From: Nematostella vectensis
Taxonomy: Eukaryota > Cnidaria > Anthozoa > Actiniaria > Edwardsiidae
Length of the DNA stretch: 64,000 bases
Direction of reading: 5' to 3'
Assembly (NCBI RefSeq): GCF_932526225.1
Contig: NC_064043.1
Coordinates: 8,671,501-8,735,500, forward strand
Numbering within the stretch: the stretch's first letter is position 1; every line of letters begins with the position of its first letter. Position numbers and translations under genes: made by a program. Below are positions 34,438 through 44,372 of the stretch, one piece after another. The notes beneath the pieces are model-generated. The model was not told where the DNA came from and searched no databases. It saw nothing but the letters and a program-made list of their open reading frames with translations.

Positions 34438-37400
34438 ATGGAATCGACGATCGGACGTTCTATTTTATGGGCTGGATTTTGTAAGTAAAGAAGTTCAGCA
34501 AATGCTGTCTTTGTGTTGTACTTAATGTTTATGGATGCTGAAGACCAGAAGATTTATAGCAATCATGGGACAAGAAAACTACTCCCTTTTATTCGGGATG
34601 TATTTTTTTACTTTCTTCATTCGGATTCGGATCTGCACTGGCAAAATTTCTTTATAAAAAGAGTTTGGGTTGTTTTCCCCTGCATTGTTACTTCTTAACT
34701 TATATGGCTGTGGTAAGCCTTCCGCTTATTCATCTATTTAAGTTAAATAATTGTTTCTGTATGTTCAAAAGTCATTTACTCTCTGAAAGATAGGTTTGTT
34801 ATGCCGTGGTTTGATGACATCTGATTAAAATTTCAATTTATTTCAAACTTAAAGTACTTTAAGCTTACTTAACTTCATTTTGTTTTCCTGTGCACCGTTC
34901 AATTACAGGGTAGAGGTTATTGGATTTTTGTTTGATACTTTAAGGCTTTAGCTATTGAGTAGAAATATGATTACCCATTGATGTTTACGCCCTATGATCT
35001 AGTTGCTTAGGGATTGATACACAAGAGGCTTCTAAATTAGTCATTTTGGTTGTTAAAATTCTTATAACTCTTCACATGCTTGTGTCCTGAGAATACCATT
35101 TCACACCCCACCCTGTATCATCTTTGAACTGCATTTATGTAATTGACCTTCAAAACAACCACCTAATACCAAAACCATTTTTATTAAAATACAAAGACTA
35201 GTTTTCAGGGTTAGGATAGGGTTTAGATCTCAGGAGCAACTTCAGAATACCCGTCCACTGTGGAGCCACGTTACTGCCGTGGTCCGCAGTTCACAGTGAA
35301 GCTGTCTTTCTGATTCATCTAACAAAATTATTTAAGTAATCTGAGTCACTGCTACTGTGGTCCTCAGTCTGCGGTCCGCTGTGGAGCCGTCTTTGCATAT
35401 TTATAGAACTAAGTATCTAAGTAATCTAAGACATTGCTACAGTGGTCCGCAGTCCGCGGCCCGCTGTGGAGCCGTCTTTGCATATTTATAGAATGAAGTA
35501 TCAAATGATAACCCTAAGTAATCTAAGTCACTGCTACCGTGGTCCGTGGTCCGCAGTCCGCTGTGAAGCCGTCTTTGCATATTTATAGAACGAAGTATCA
35601 AATTATAAATCTAACTGATAAGTCATTGCTACCGTGGTCCGCGGTCCGCAGTCTGCAGTGAAGCCGTCTTTGCACATTTATTGAACAAATTATTAAAGAA
35701 TAAACGGTCTTTTTGGCTTTAATCTAAGTCACTGCTACCATGGTCCGTGGTGGACCGCGGACTGCGGACCGCGAACCAACATAACATATCCGATTCTAAT
35801 TTAATTGTGCAATGATTGATATTTTTTATTGAGTAGTATTATAAATTAAATGTGCAATGATGGATACTTTATATTGAGTAGTTCTGGACTGCGGACCGCG
35901 GACCGATGAAATTTAGAGGCCTAAAAATGTGGACGGGTATTCTGAAGTTTAGCCAGATCTCAGGTCATGACATCTAGGTTCATCTGTGCTTGCCATGCAT
36001 ACATCTCATGTCGCTCTGCATGACCCAATCTACTGTGTCCCTGTTAGCACAACTCCATCACACCTTAAATCGACTTTTTTTTTTCAAACAGTAGCCATTG
36101 CTCAGTGGAAAATAGCTGGTGGTTCCGCCTGCCACCAGGGCTTTTTAAAACAACTGAGATAGATGGTGAATAAATAAATTTAGTACTTTCATTAATAAGT
36201 GCTGTAAAAACAAACACCTAACCATATCTATTGGTATTGCAGGCTCTTTGGTGATAGTGCATCACATTAATGCTCAAGGTAAAAGAATTGATTTTTAGAC
36301 AAGGTTCAATATTGTAGCATCTTAATTCGTTTCTATTTTTTTTTTGTAGGTTGCAATAGCATGACACCTGTAGTGGTGAATCCAGGACCATTTCAAAGTA
36401 TAGGGTGGCCGGGTAAATATGTTGCCAACAGAGATTGCCTCTATAACCTGACCGCACCTTCTGGTAAGACCCTCAAGGTGACATTTTTGACATTTGATTT
36501 GGGCCCTAAGAAACATGGTAACTGCGATGCGGTGGACTTCCTGGAAGTATTTGAACCCAGATCAGATGAACAGTCATCAACCATAAAACTCTGTGGACAA
36601 ACAGTCCCGCTGTCTGTGTACTCAAAAACCTTTTGGATGAAAATGAGGTTTCTCAGCAATTCTGCTGAAGAATTTACCGGATTCAATGCCACTATTACAT
36701 CTTTGACAGAGGATGAAAGTGAGTACAAAGTGTTAATGGTTGTGTAAGATGGAGGAGAGTGCTAAAAAATGTAAAACCACTACATACAACATTGTTAAAC
36801 CTGCAGTCTACATATTGCTTCTTTGTCTCTTATTATCATATTCATAACATGCTGTGATAATTATATGTATGGCTCTTCTTATTAACAAGCAAATAAATTA
36901 TTTCCCAAGTTATTTTCTTACATTGAAATGAAAACTTGTTTTGGTAAATCCACACCCTTTTTACAGAGTCTAGTCCACCATTGTCATATCAGCCTTTTTG
37001 AACATCTGATTTAAACCTTATGGCAAACAACTAATTTTTCATATCACCAATCTGAGTGAGGATGCTGGTATGCGGCATGCCCTCTTCCTAGAGAGATATT
37101 CAGGACAGTACATATTAGCACTAATTAAGAGTATTGGATTTTTTTATAGTATGCCCCCAAAAGGCCGTTCTGAATGAGACCAAAGGAACTATTCAGTCTC
37201 CGCTGTTTCCAAACAACTACCCTGCTGAGATCATGCGGTGTGCGTGGGAGATAACTGCACCAGAAGGCAAACACGTAAAGCTAACATTCAAGCACTTTGA
37301 TGTATTCAGATGTGGTTATAACTGCAATTGTGACTCTGTGGAATTGAAACTTGGGTACGATTCACTTGGAGATGAGCCTGGAGAGGGAAAATTGTGCCAA

Positions 37401-40400
37401 CAGGGACTAAACCCTGAGAACAAAAGGATGGACTTGTCAACCCCTCTCTACTCTGTCAAGAACGCAATGAGTATCAACTTCGTTAATAGTGCCCAGGGAT
37501 CCCAGAATAATAAAGGATTTGAAGCTGAATATGAGTTCATCGACTACACACCTCCTGGTAAGGTTAATTCAGCAATCGCTCCAGTTTAGTCTGGTCAATT
37601 ACATGACAATCTCCAATGATTTTGATAAAAAAATATTTCAAATTTGTAAAAGCAATGTGTGTATTGGAAGTTTCTTAGAGGATTTGACTGATAATTAAGA
37701 ACAGATGGCCTGTTAAATAGCACAGATTCTAACAGATTATTTTGTCTTTAGTCAGTTGAGGTTTAGTAAATTATTGCTCTAAAGCATATATTTGCCAAAA
37801 TTATTTACCAAATACAGTATTCTGTTTCTTCCCTAGGGCCGCTGTAGTCATAGATAAACTGTGAGAGACAATAATATATTATAGATTTAGACACTTCCTC
37901 AATATTACTATGACAGAGGCAAAACTAGTATGACCAAGCAAAATCTCTATGGCCGAGGCTTATATACAAGGTCACTACTTCAGTTATACTACTTTAGTTA
38001 TACTTGGCCCTGGCATCAATTCACGTTTGAAAGCTGACATCTATGCAGGATGATGACAAACCCCCCCCCCCCCCCCAACCCCTCCTTCCCCCCAATACCC
38101 TGGGCTTTGGGAGTGATTCAGTGCAAATTTCTAGTGCAATAAATCTCAGATAGCCTGCTACATCCGATATCCCATCTGATCTGAAATTTAAGCTTGCGTT
38201 TACTGGATGTATGTAGGCCAATCTTAGATTGTTTTGTTGATATGCCACTTTTGACCACTTCCTTGGAGAGGAAATTCTGTGTGATATGGGAATTGAGTAT
38301 CTGAGAAAATTCCTTCCATTGGGGGTGCAGGGGCAGATCTATCCTTTTGCTAAAGGGGGGGTTTGGCTCAGTCACAAAGGGGGAGGGGGTAATTTTTTGT
38401 TACAAATGGCTTTCTGGCAGCCCAGGGGGGGGTTTAAACTCCATAAACCCTCCCCCTGGATACGCTACTGGGGTGTGTGGATCATGTATTAAATGTGGGA
38501 AATTCTGCTATTCGAAAAACATTTTATAGCACACTTATGGTTTGTGTCTTTTTTTAATTTCAGTGTGTAACAAATATATTCCTTTCAACTTCACTGGTGC
38601 ATCAGGCTCTGTAAGCAGCCCCAACTACCCTAACGGAAACTACCCCAAGAGTATGCAATGCTTGAGCCTGATTAAAGTGGCTGCAGGTTTCCGAGTAAAG
38701 CTCAACTTCACTTTCATGGATATAGAGGCTGGCAATCCGTGCAAGTCTTTGATTCAAAACCAGACCTGCACTTGCGACTTTGTCAGGGTTTATTCTGGGA
38801 ACTCTACTTATGCTGCCCTCGTTGGAAAGTTCTGTGGAAACACCCTTCCTACTCCTCTGATCTCTATCAGCAATCAAATGCTGGTAGAATTTCAATCTGA
38901 CTTCTCATCTGGTGCTAAGGGGTTCCATGCTATGTACAGCACAACTTCTGAACAACCCTCTTCCACCATCTCCCCGCCAGTGACACAAGCCCCGACAAAC
39001 GGCTCATGCCCAAGTAGGTTTGCTATATGACAAAGCCTTCATATACATATTTTCTTTGTTCAAAAGACCCAGGGCCGTAGTAGACCTCGAAATATTGGGG
39101 GGGGGGGCACAATACAGAAACATTAAGAAAATATTCGGAGGCACAGCCACATCTCAACTGGTCATTTCCTTGTTATTTTTTAAAATATTGTGGGGCACAT
39201 GCCCTCAGTGCCCCACCCCCTGCTATGGCCCTCAGACCTCATAAAAAATAGGTTTTAGTTGGAAGTATCATAGGTCTTGAGCGTTTACAGGCGTTATCAT
39301 CAGTAAGCGGCACTTACTAATAAAAGAGGAGTTTAGTAAAAGAAGTGTTGAAAACTACTAGTCACATTACATTGTTAAAGTCCATATAACCTTTCAGAGT
39401 TGATAGACTTTGTCAATTCTATATATTTTCATCTTCCAAATGGTATGTGGTTCGTATGGACCCTATAAAACACGCGTTTGCGCGAATAACTCAAATCTGT
39501 TACATTGAGGTATTTTGGTCAACCTTCGTAAAAAAGTCCGTGAACTAAAAGGCCCGGGTACAGTCATTTGTGACGTAGATCGAGATGTCAACCAAATTAC
39601 ATGTGAGAAAACATATGCCCGCGCGACGTGACGGAAAAACATCGAATAAGGCGGAAATTTTTTCTGAGTACTTAGTAACTTATAGCAAACAATATATATC
39701 AAGTGCGACTTTTTTTAAATTGATGCGACTTTTTGTAAAGTATCATTTAAAATTTGAGCTTTTCGTCCCTGAGCCCATACATAGCGCAAGGATGATCAAG
39801 GAAAATTATCTTAAAAAGCCAAAATCTGGTTATGCGCACTCCGGCCTCACGATATTTGTGTTTTGAAAATCAGTCCGTTATACAAGGAACCTATAGCCTT
39901 TGAAAGAAATTGTGTCTTCTTTTTTCTATCTAGAATTGCGCGTTTTCAAGGTTTTTCCGTCATGTCTGCTCGCGCTAAACCGGTTCCCGTCTTTATGTCT
40001 TCTTAGTTATTGCTGAAGAACGTTGTGTGGTTACAACTTTTACCGTCATCTTTATATCTCAACCTGGTAGTCAAATGATTATTTAACTTCAGGAGACAAA
40101 TCGGCAAAATTTAGCAGATATTTTTTTAGTCTCTGAATTGTTTTTTTGCATTATGCGCGCGCGCTGCATTCGCAATCAAGGATGGCGACATTCTCACGAG
40201 CGCGCGCTGTTTTTGAAACCTACAACAAAACGATATTTTCTTTTTTTGCATACAATTCTTGACTTTACATGATTCTTCGCTTCATTTTGGGAAGCATTGC
40301 AATAGAAAATAATTCGCCGATATTTTGTGATATTGCCGTCTCTGAATTTTAACGGATTTAAGGAAAATACGTTTTTTCAGATTTTCCCGCCAAAACTTGG

Positions 40401-41421
40401 AACATTCACTCGATTCAACCTCCTTTTGCGCGGCCAGGAAAATTTCAAAGATTTGTAGAAAATTCAAATTTCAATCAAATTCAATTCCCTTTTCAGAATT
40501 TGAAAGTTTATCTTTGCTTTGTTTTGGCTAGTTGATATAAGTGAAAGGTTTTAAGAACTTTAAGTCTTTTCCTGTTAGTAGCTGGGGAATATATAAACAC
40601 AAGGTTGAAATGCTTTGTTTACGCCTCTCTGAAAACGGAGAAGTTGAGCGTTGGGCCTTCGCCTTTTTTATAGTTTTTTTTTTAAATATAATGTAGAATC
40701 AAATTATATGATAACGGCCCGCTTAGTACTATTCTTATTGATCATTTCTGTAATTCTCGTCTACTACTATATTGGGTATTAGAGTGGTTTTCAAAAACCC
40801 GTGAAATACTATTTAGTTTATTTACTACTAATACACTGTAATATCTTTGTTCTCTTTTGTTCTGGCTATACTATTACACTTTCATTTTGTTGCACGCGAT
40901 TTTGAAAAACCACTCTATACTTTATACTCTCAATTAAGTTTGCTTCATAGGTATCAAATACATAAGCAAATAAACATAAATGAAAACAAATCTAGGTTTG
41001 GAAAGGTGTACTATTCTTATTTATGTGAGACAAGGGTTCAGTCATTTACAATATGTTACCCATGAACCACTTCAAGTTACGCCAAGTGGATTCTCGAGTG
41101 CATGAAAATTAGACGCTATTACAAAAAAAAATGAGTTCGCTCCGCTTTCAGGCAAAAATATACCATTTTAACCTTGTGTTTTTATTCCACTGATCCCACC
41201 GTCTACGTCTATAGACCACCTAGTTATTTTTTAAAGAATAAAGAGCTTTTTTGTATTTTTTAGTCATACCGGTTTGTAGCTATTGTGCTCGTGAAACTTA
41301 CACAAAATTATCAAAAAGAAGTTTTGCTCACACTTGTATTCTTTTTTCCTCAGATTCCTGTGGGAACGTGGCGGTCATGTTGGCTGGTTTACTGGTGCTT
41401 GTGCTATTTAGCAATCACTAA
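34438..41421 (+). CDS. Secreted/GPI-type protein with three CUB domains, 6 exons
   Basis: Exons: 34438-34480, 36243-36278, 36350-36718, 37150-37557, 38564-39013, 41354-41421; 1374 nt, 457 residues. All internal junctions are phase 1, the usual pattern for shuffled extracellular modules. The signal peptide is split over the first two exons (MESTIGRSILWAGFCSLVIV then HHINAQG). Each CUB domain is one exon and has the Cys pairs and core words expected: FQSIGWPGKY, GTIQSPLFPNNYP, GSVSSPNYPNGNYP. After a Thr/Pro/Ser stalk (TISPPVTQAPTNGS) the last short exon encodes NSCGNVAVMLAGLLVLVLF and stops after NH. A short hydrophobic C-terminus with no cytosolic tail fits a GPI signal. CUB domains usually bind ligands through calcium; partners here are unknown. 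Confidence 0.85.
35235..35954 (+). mobile_element. MULE-like non-autonomous element (720 bp) in CUB-gene intron 1
   Basis: AACTTCAGAATACCCGTCCA at 35238 is exactly inverted at 35930-35949. AGATCTCAGG is present directly outside each end (35225-35234 and 35955-35964), a 10-bp direct repeat consistent with a MULE-type target duplication. The interior has about five diverged copies of a unit of roughly 100 bp containing GTGGTCCGCGGTCCGCAGTC and AGCCGTCTTTGCATATTTAT. There is no transposase. Confidence 0.75.
36091..36150 (+). repeat. Dispersed intronic repeat, copy 2 of 3
   Basis: Contains CTCAGTGGAAAATAGCTGG and GCCACCAGGGCT, matching 3415-3480 and 56286-56351 in word order and orientation. It lies in the intron before the second signal-peptide exon. 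Confidence 0.5.
39070..39233 (+). mobile_element. G/C-run MITE-like element, copy B (CUB-gene intron)
   Basis: Begins CAGGGCCGTAGTAG and ends CCCCTGCTATGGCCCTC, an imperfect inverted pair. Internal words match the copies at 25314-25472 (same orientation) and 48365-48534 (opposite). AGAC occurs at both flanks but is too short to be a firm target duplication. Confidence 0.75.
40780..40917 (+). mobile_element. Short MITE-like element, TAGAGTGG termini
   Basis: TAGAGTGGTTTTCAAAAAC at the left is mirrored by TTTTGAAAAACCACTCTA at the right, giving about 138 bp with 17-18 bp terminal inverted repeats. It has no coding capacity. It lies in the last intron of the first CUB gene. The superfamily is undetermined. 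Confidence 0.65.
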
Positions 41422-41725
41422 GGACCGTCTTCTGCCTCTTGGATACTTAAGGCTCTTGATCATATTGTGTAGCGAGACTGCTTTCTTTGATTTTTTTATT
41501 TTTAAGCTCTTGTCGAATTTTTTAATATGTATATTTTTATCACCAATCTATATATAAACGATAATGATGATTCACCAACCTATATAAAGGACTATGATGA
41601 TTTATAATGACTGGAATTCTAAGATGATTATATATTTATCTAAAAACTAAGAAAATATTAACATATAGACGTATCGAGAAATGCATGATATCTCCGAAAC
41701 ATCGCTTATTATCGAGTGGTTTATC

Positions 41726-41797
41726 ATCCTCGTTCCCAGGGTCTTCCCCTCATATCCCCCTGGGGGTAGGGGAGGGTGGGACCCTGGGAACGAGGAT
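41726..41797. repeat. 72-bp near-perfect palindrome
   Basis: ATCCTCGTTCCCAGGGTC (41726-41743) is perfectly inverted at 41780-41797. The middle (CCCCT ... CCCCTGGGGG ... AGGGG) pairs further, so the sequence could form a long hairpin or cruciform. It lies 300 bp past the stop codon of the first CUB gene. Probably the fused ends of a MITE. Confidence 0.75.
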
Positions 41798-42121
41798 GGT
41801 GGTTTATTTCCGAGCATGCAAGCAGCCCGGGCGCAAGAGGCTTGTCGCTCACGAGCGGTAAGTCGTCATTCGGCATTCGTTCGTCCTACCTTCGGGTGTC
41901 AGGGATCGGGAGAATCTCCTGCGCCGAGGGTGTTAGCCGGTAAGGTCTCATGATAGGCCACGCTTCCTTTAATGAAAATATTATAATTATAATACTGTGA
42001 AATAACCTAACCATATAGCATGTAGCTATAACAGGAAAAATGTGATGTATATAATTAATGAAAAGCTGATAGAATCAAAAAGCCCAAACTGTCGCGATCT
42101 CGTACCAGAACAATGAATACA

Positions 42122-42211
42122 ATACACCAAAAACTGGAAATCGACTCTGCCAAATTTTCGTCTTTAATAAGACTTCTTCAGGGCAGAGTCGATTTCCAGT
42201 TTTTGGTGTAT
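42122..42211 (-). repeat. 30-bp perfect inverted repeat with hammerhead-like loop
   Basis: Arms 42122-42151 and 42182-42211 are perfect reverse complements separated by 30 nt. Read on the minus strand the spacer is CTGAAGA, A, GTCTT, ATTA, AAGAC, GAAA, ATTT. This is hammerhead order (core, stem II, GAAA, minimal stem III), except for one extra A between the core and stem II. The arms would form stem I. It is likely a fossil of a ribozyme-bearing repeat; catalytic activity is doubtful. Confidence 0.6.
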
Positions 42212-42342
42212 AATGAAAAGCTGACATATAAATGAAATTATTAGCGTTCATGAGCAACGTATCGGTGCATATCATTTTTGACTTTGTTTAACAAAGATAA
42301 GCCGGAAACAGAGATTCGCTCTTATTTTAGGATGGCAAAATG

Positions 42343-42369
42343 TTTTTTTTTTTTTTTTTTTTTTTTTTT
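42343..42369 (+). repeat. Run of 27 T
   Basis: An uninterrupted T tract followed by GGTTCACC. It could be the poly(A) tail of a retroposed copy on the minus strand, but no donor sequence was recognised beside it. Confidence 0.6.
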
Positions 42370-42663
42370 GGTTCACCTGGTTACCGGGAGCGGAATTTCG
42401 CTAACGGAAACAGGAAGGGGATTTGGAGTGAGCAGAGGCCGGGGATGAGAGATTGGGGGACTGGGGCATACAGCGGGATTCAGATAGATCCCGTCCTCCT
42501 AGTGTTTGGATAGTGAGAGCGCTGGTTACATAGTTTATAACGACTTTCCGATTTAAGCCTCTCCTGTGTTCGGCTCGTGGCTTGTATATGGTTTTGTGGC
42601 GGCCAAGCGAGGGTGTACGGCTGAGATACTTAAAGTAGGAGTCTTAAACTGAAATGACCGTAA

Positions 42664-43150
42664 CAAGACAAGACAAGCCGTTTCAGTTTCAGTTTATTGT
42701 TTTGTCACTTAATACATTTTTTTAAATAAAGATAATAATACAATAATTTACATAGTGTGACAAGGAGGACCGTAAGAAACCGCAAGGCTTATACGAGACG
42801 GACCTCCTAAATCTTAACAGAAAATACATATTTGATAGTTCGGACCAGCGGACAGTCAGATTAATTATATAAATATTTGTTAGGAGAGCTATCATATTTT
42901 TTTGTTTCATACTTATATAAAAAACACACACACAAACACAAATCGAGAAAGAAAGAAAAATTAAGAGTTAATAAGAGAAGTCTTTAACTTATTAAAAAAA
43001 GAGTTAAGCGTTTTGGCAGACTGAATATCAGAAGACAATGAATTGAAATATTTAGGTCCCTGATGTCTTAACGCAAACTTATGTATATTTGTTCTAAACT
43101 TTGAAATATGGAACAAGTTAGAGCTTCTCCCGTAGTTTAACTATGTGATA
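42664..43150 (-). mobile_element. 3' end of a non-LTR retrotransposon (minus strand)
   Basis: On the minus strand 43105-42960 encodes KFRTNIHKFALRHQGPKYFN and then SAKTLNSFFNKLKTSLINS followed by a stop. This is the characteristic C-terminus of Jockey/CR1-group reverse transcriptases (an R-G-P-x-x-W/F-N block, then an F-K-x-L-K tail). A 3' UTR with AATAAA follows at about 42690-42725 and then a TGAAACTGAAAC tail near 42680. Everything upstream of the last 60 codons is missing or unrecognisable. Confidence 0.75.
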
Positions 43151-43285
43151 TGACTAAAACTACGGACAGCCGTAGAATAACTAGATGGTCCGTGTAGGCG
43201 TGGTTGAATCAGTAAAATGAATCAACACAAGATTGAAATGTGAAAACAGTGGATTCATAAGTTTCGTGTATTAGCCCTTCCAGAC

Positions 43286-43744
43286 ATGATAAACCCAAAG
43301 GTGTCCGTGATAAAGAGGTTAGATGAATTCCGAACCTCGATTTACAGACATAAACAGCCCGAAAGCGACCAACAAAAAGAGGTTCCGTGCATTACGACCC
43401 TAGAGAGACAAGCACGACTAAAACTAATCGACCAGCATAATAAGGGATTATACAAACATCCAGAACATCCATTCAAATGTCCTTTGATAAAAAGGATAGC
43501 CAAAAAATGGTGGATCTCCCAGAATAGAGCAGTACTTTTCGGACCAGCTGGTGAGAAAGATTTAACTTTTACAGTGTGTTATCTCGATCAAACTATAATT
43601 TATCGGAGCTTCTCTGGAGCTGATCATGAATTGTGTATCGCATTTGCTTGTCCAACAAACGGTTTAATTACACAAAGTACGCCGACCTGTATTGTCGTTA
43701 ATGGCTTCGCTAAGCCAGCATCGATTAGCGCGCAGTGTCTATAA
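43286..43744 (+). CDS. Unrecognised single-exon ORF (152 aa)
   Basis: An open frame between the LINE fragment and WNT2. The first half is Lys/His/Gln/Glu-rich and looks protein-like (TTLERQARLKLIDQHNKGLY, HPEHPFKCPLIKRIAKKWW). The second half is hydrophobic and Cys/Thr-rich (FTVCYLDQTIIYRSF). I do not recognise a domain, a signal peptide or a TM helix. No introns were evident and no polyadenylation signal was found close by. It could be a small lineage-specific gene, one exon of a larger gene, a transposon remnant, or chance. Confidence 0.25.
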   Translation: MINPKVSVIKRLDEFRTSIYRHKQPESDQQKEVPCITTLERQARLKLIDQHNKGLYKHPEHPFKCPLIKRIAKKWWISQNRAVLFGPAGEKDLTFTVCYLDQTIIYRSFSGADHELCIAFACPTNGLITQSTPTCIVVNGFAKPASISAQCL

Positions 43745-44372
43745 TACGGACCCCCTCCGCCATCGCAGGTTTAGCTCCATAAAAAGTGGTCCATGTATAG
43801 ATAACACCAATTTATTTTAGTTAATGGCGTTTGGTAACTATATGACCAGATATCCAGCTGTATATCTATTCAGTATCCACTTGTTTGCTCTTGATAAGAT
43901 TAACACACAGTAACTACTAAAATAAACAAAGCAATCAATGTTTGATTATTTAGTAATCTATATCGAAAGCGCGCACTTCAGATGTAAACCTGTTTTATAT
44001 TGCAAACTAAAACTTGCTAACTATGTTTACTTGGAAAAGCTTATTCCTTGGTTGATTGGGAATACGTGCGGTGGAGGTGCGTTCGAGCCGTCTCTGCTCC
44101 ATTACTTCCAAATCCAAGTGCAAAACAAAGGCAATTACTCAAGGCAAACACAAGTTTTGCCGCCGGCAATGGACACCAATTATACCACAAACCTTTTTAT
44201 GGTTCAGCCAATCGGCTTAACCGTCGGCAAAGGCCCAATGCGCTGGCTTTTGTGTTATTTTATTGAACATCAATCACGTGCCCCCGGCAAACCTAAGACA
44301 GAGTTCACCCGTCGCCGTCATAAGTTCCGCACTTTCAATAAACAGCGCGAACGGCGAAAAGTGATATCAGGA

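Noticed and set aside
43938-44372. Upstream in-frame extension of WNT2 to an ATG at 43938
   Set aside because: It would bury the signal peptide behind 145 residues without Wnt similarity. The ATG at 44373 gives a normal Wnt leader.
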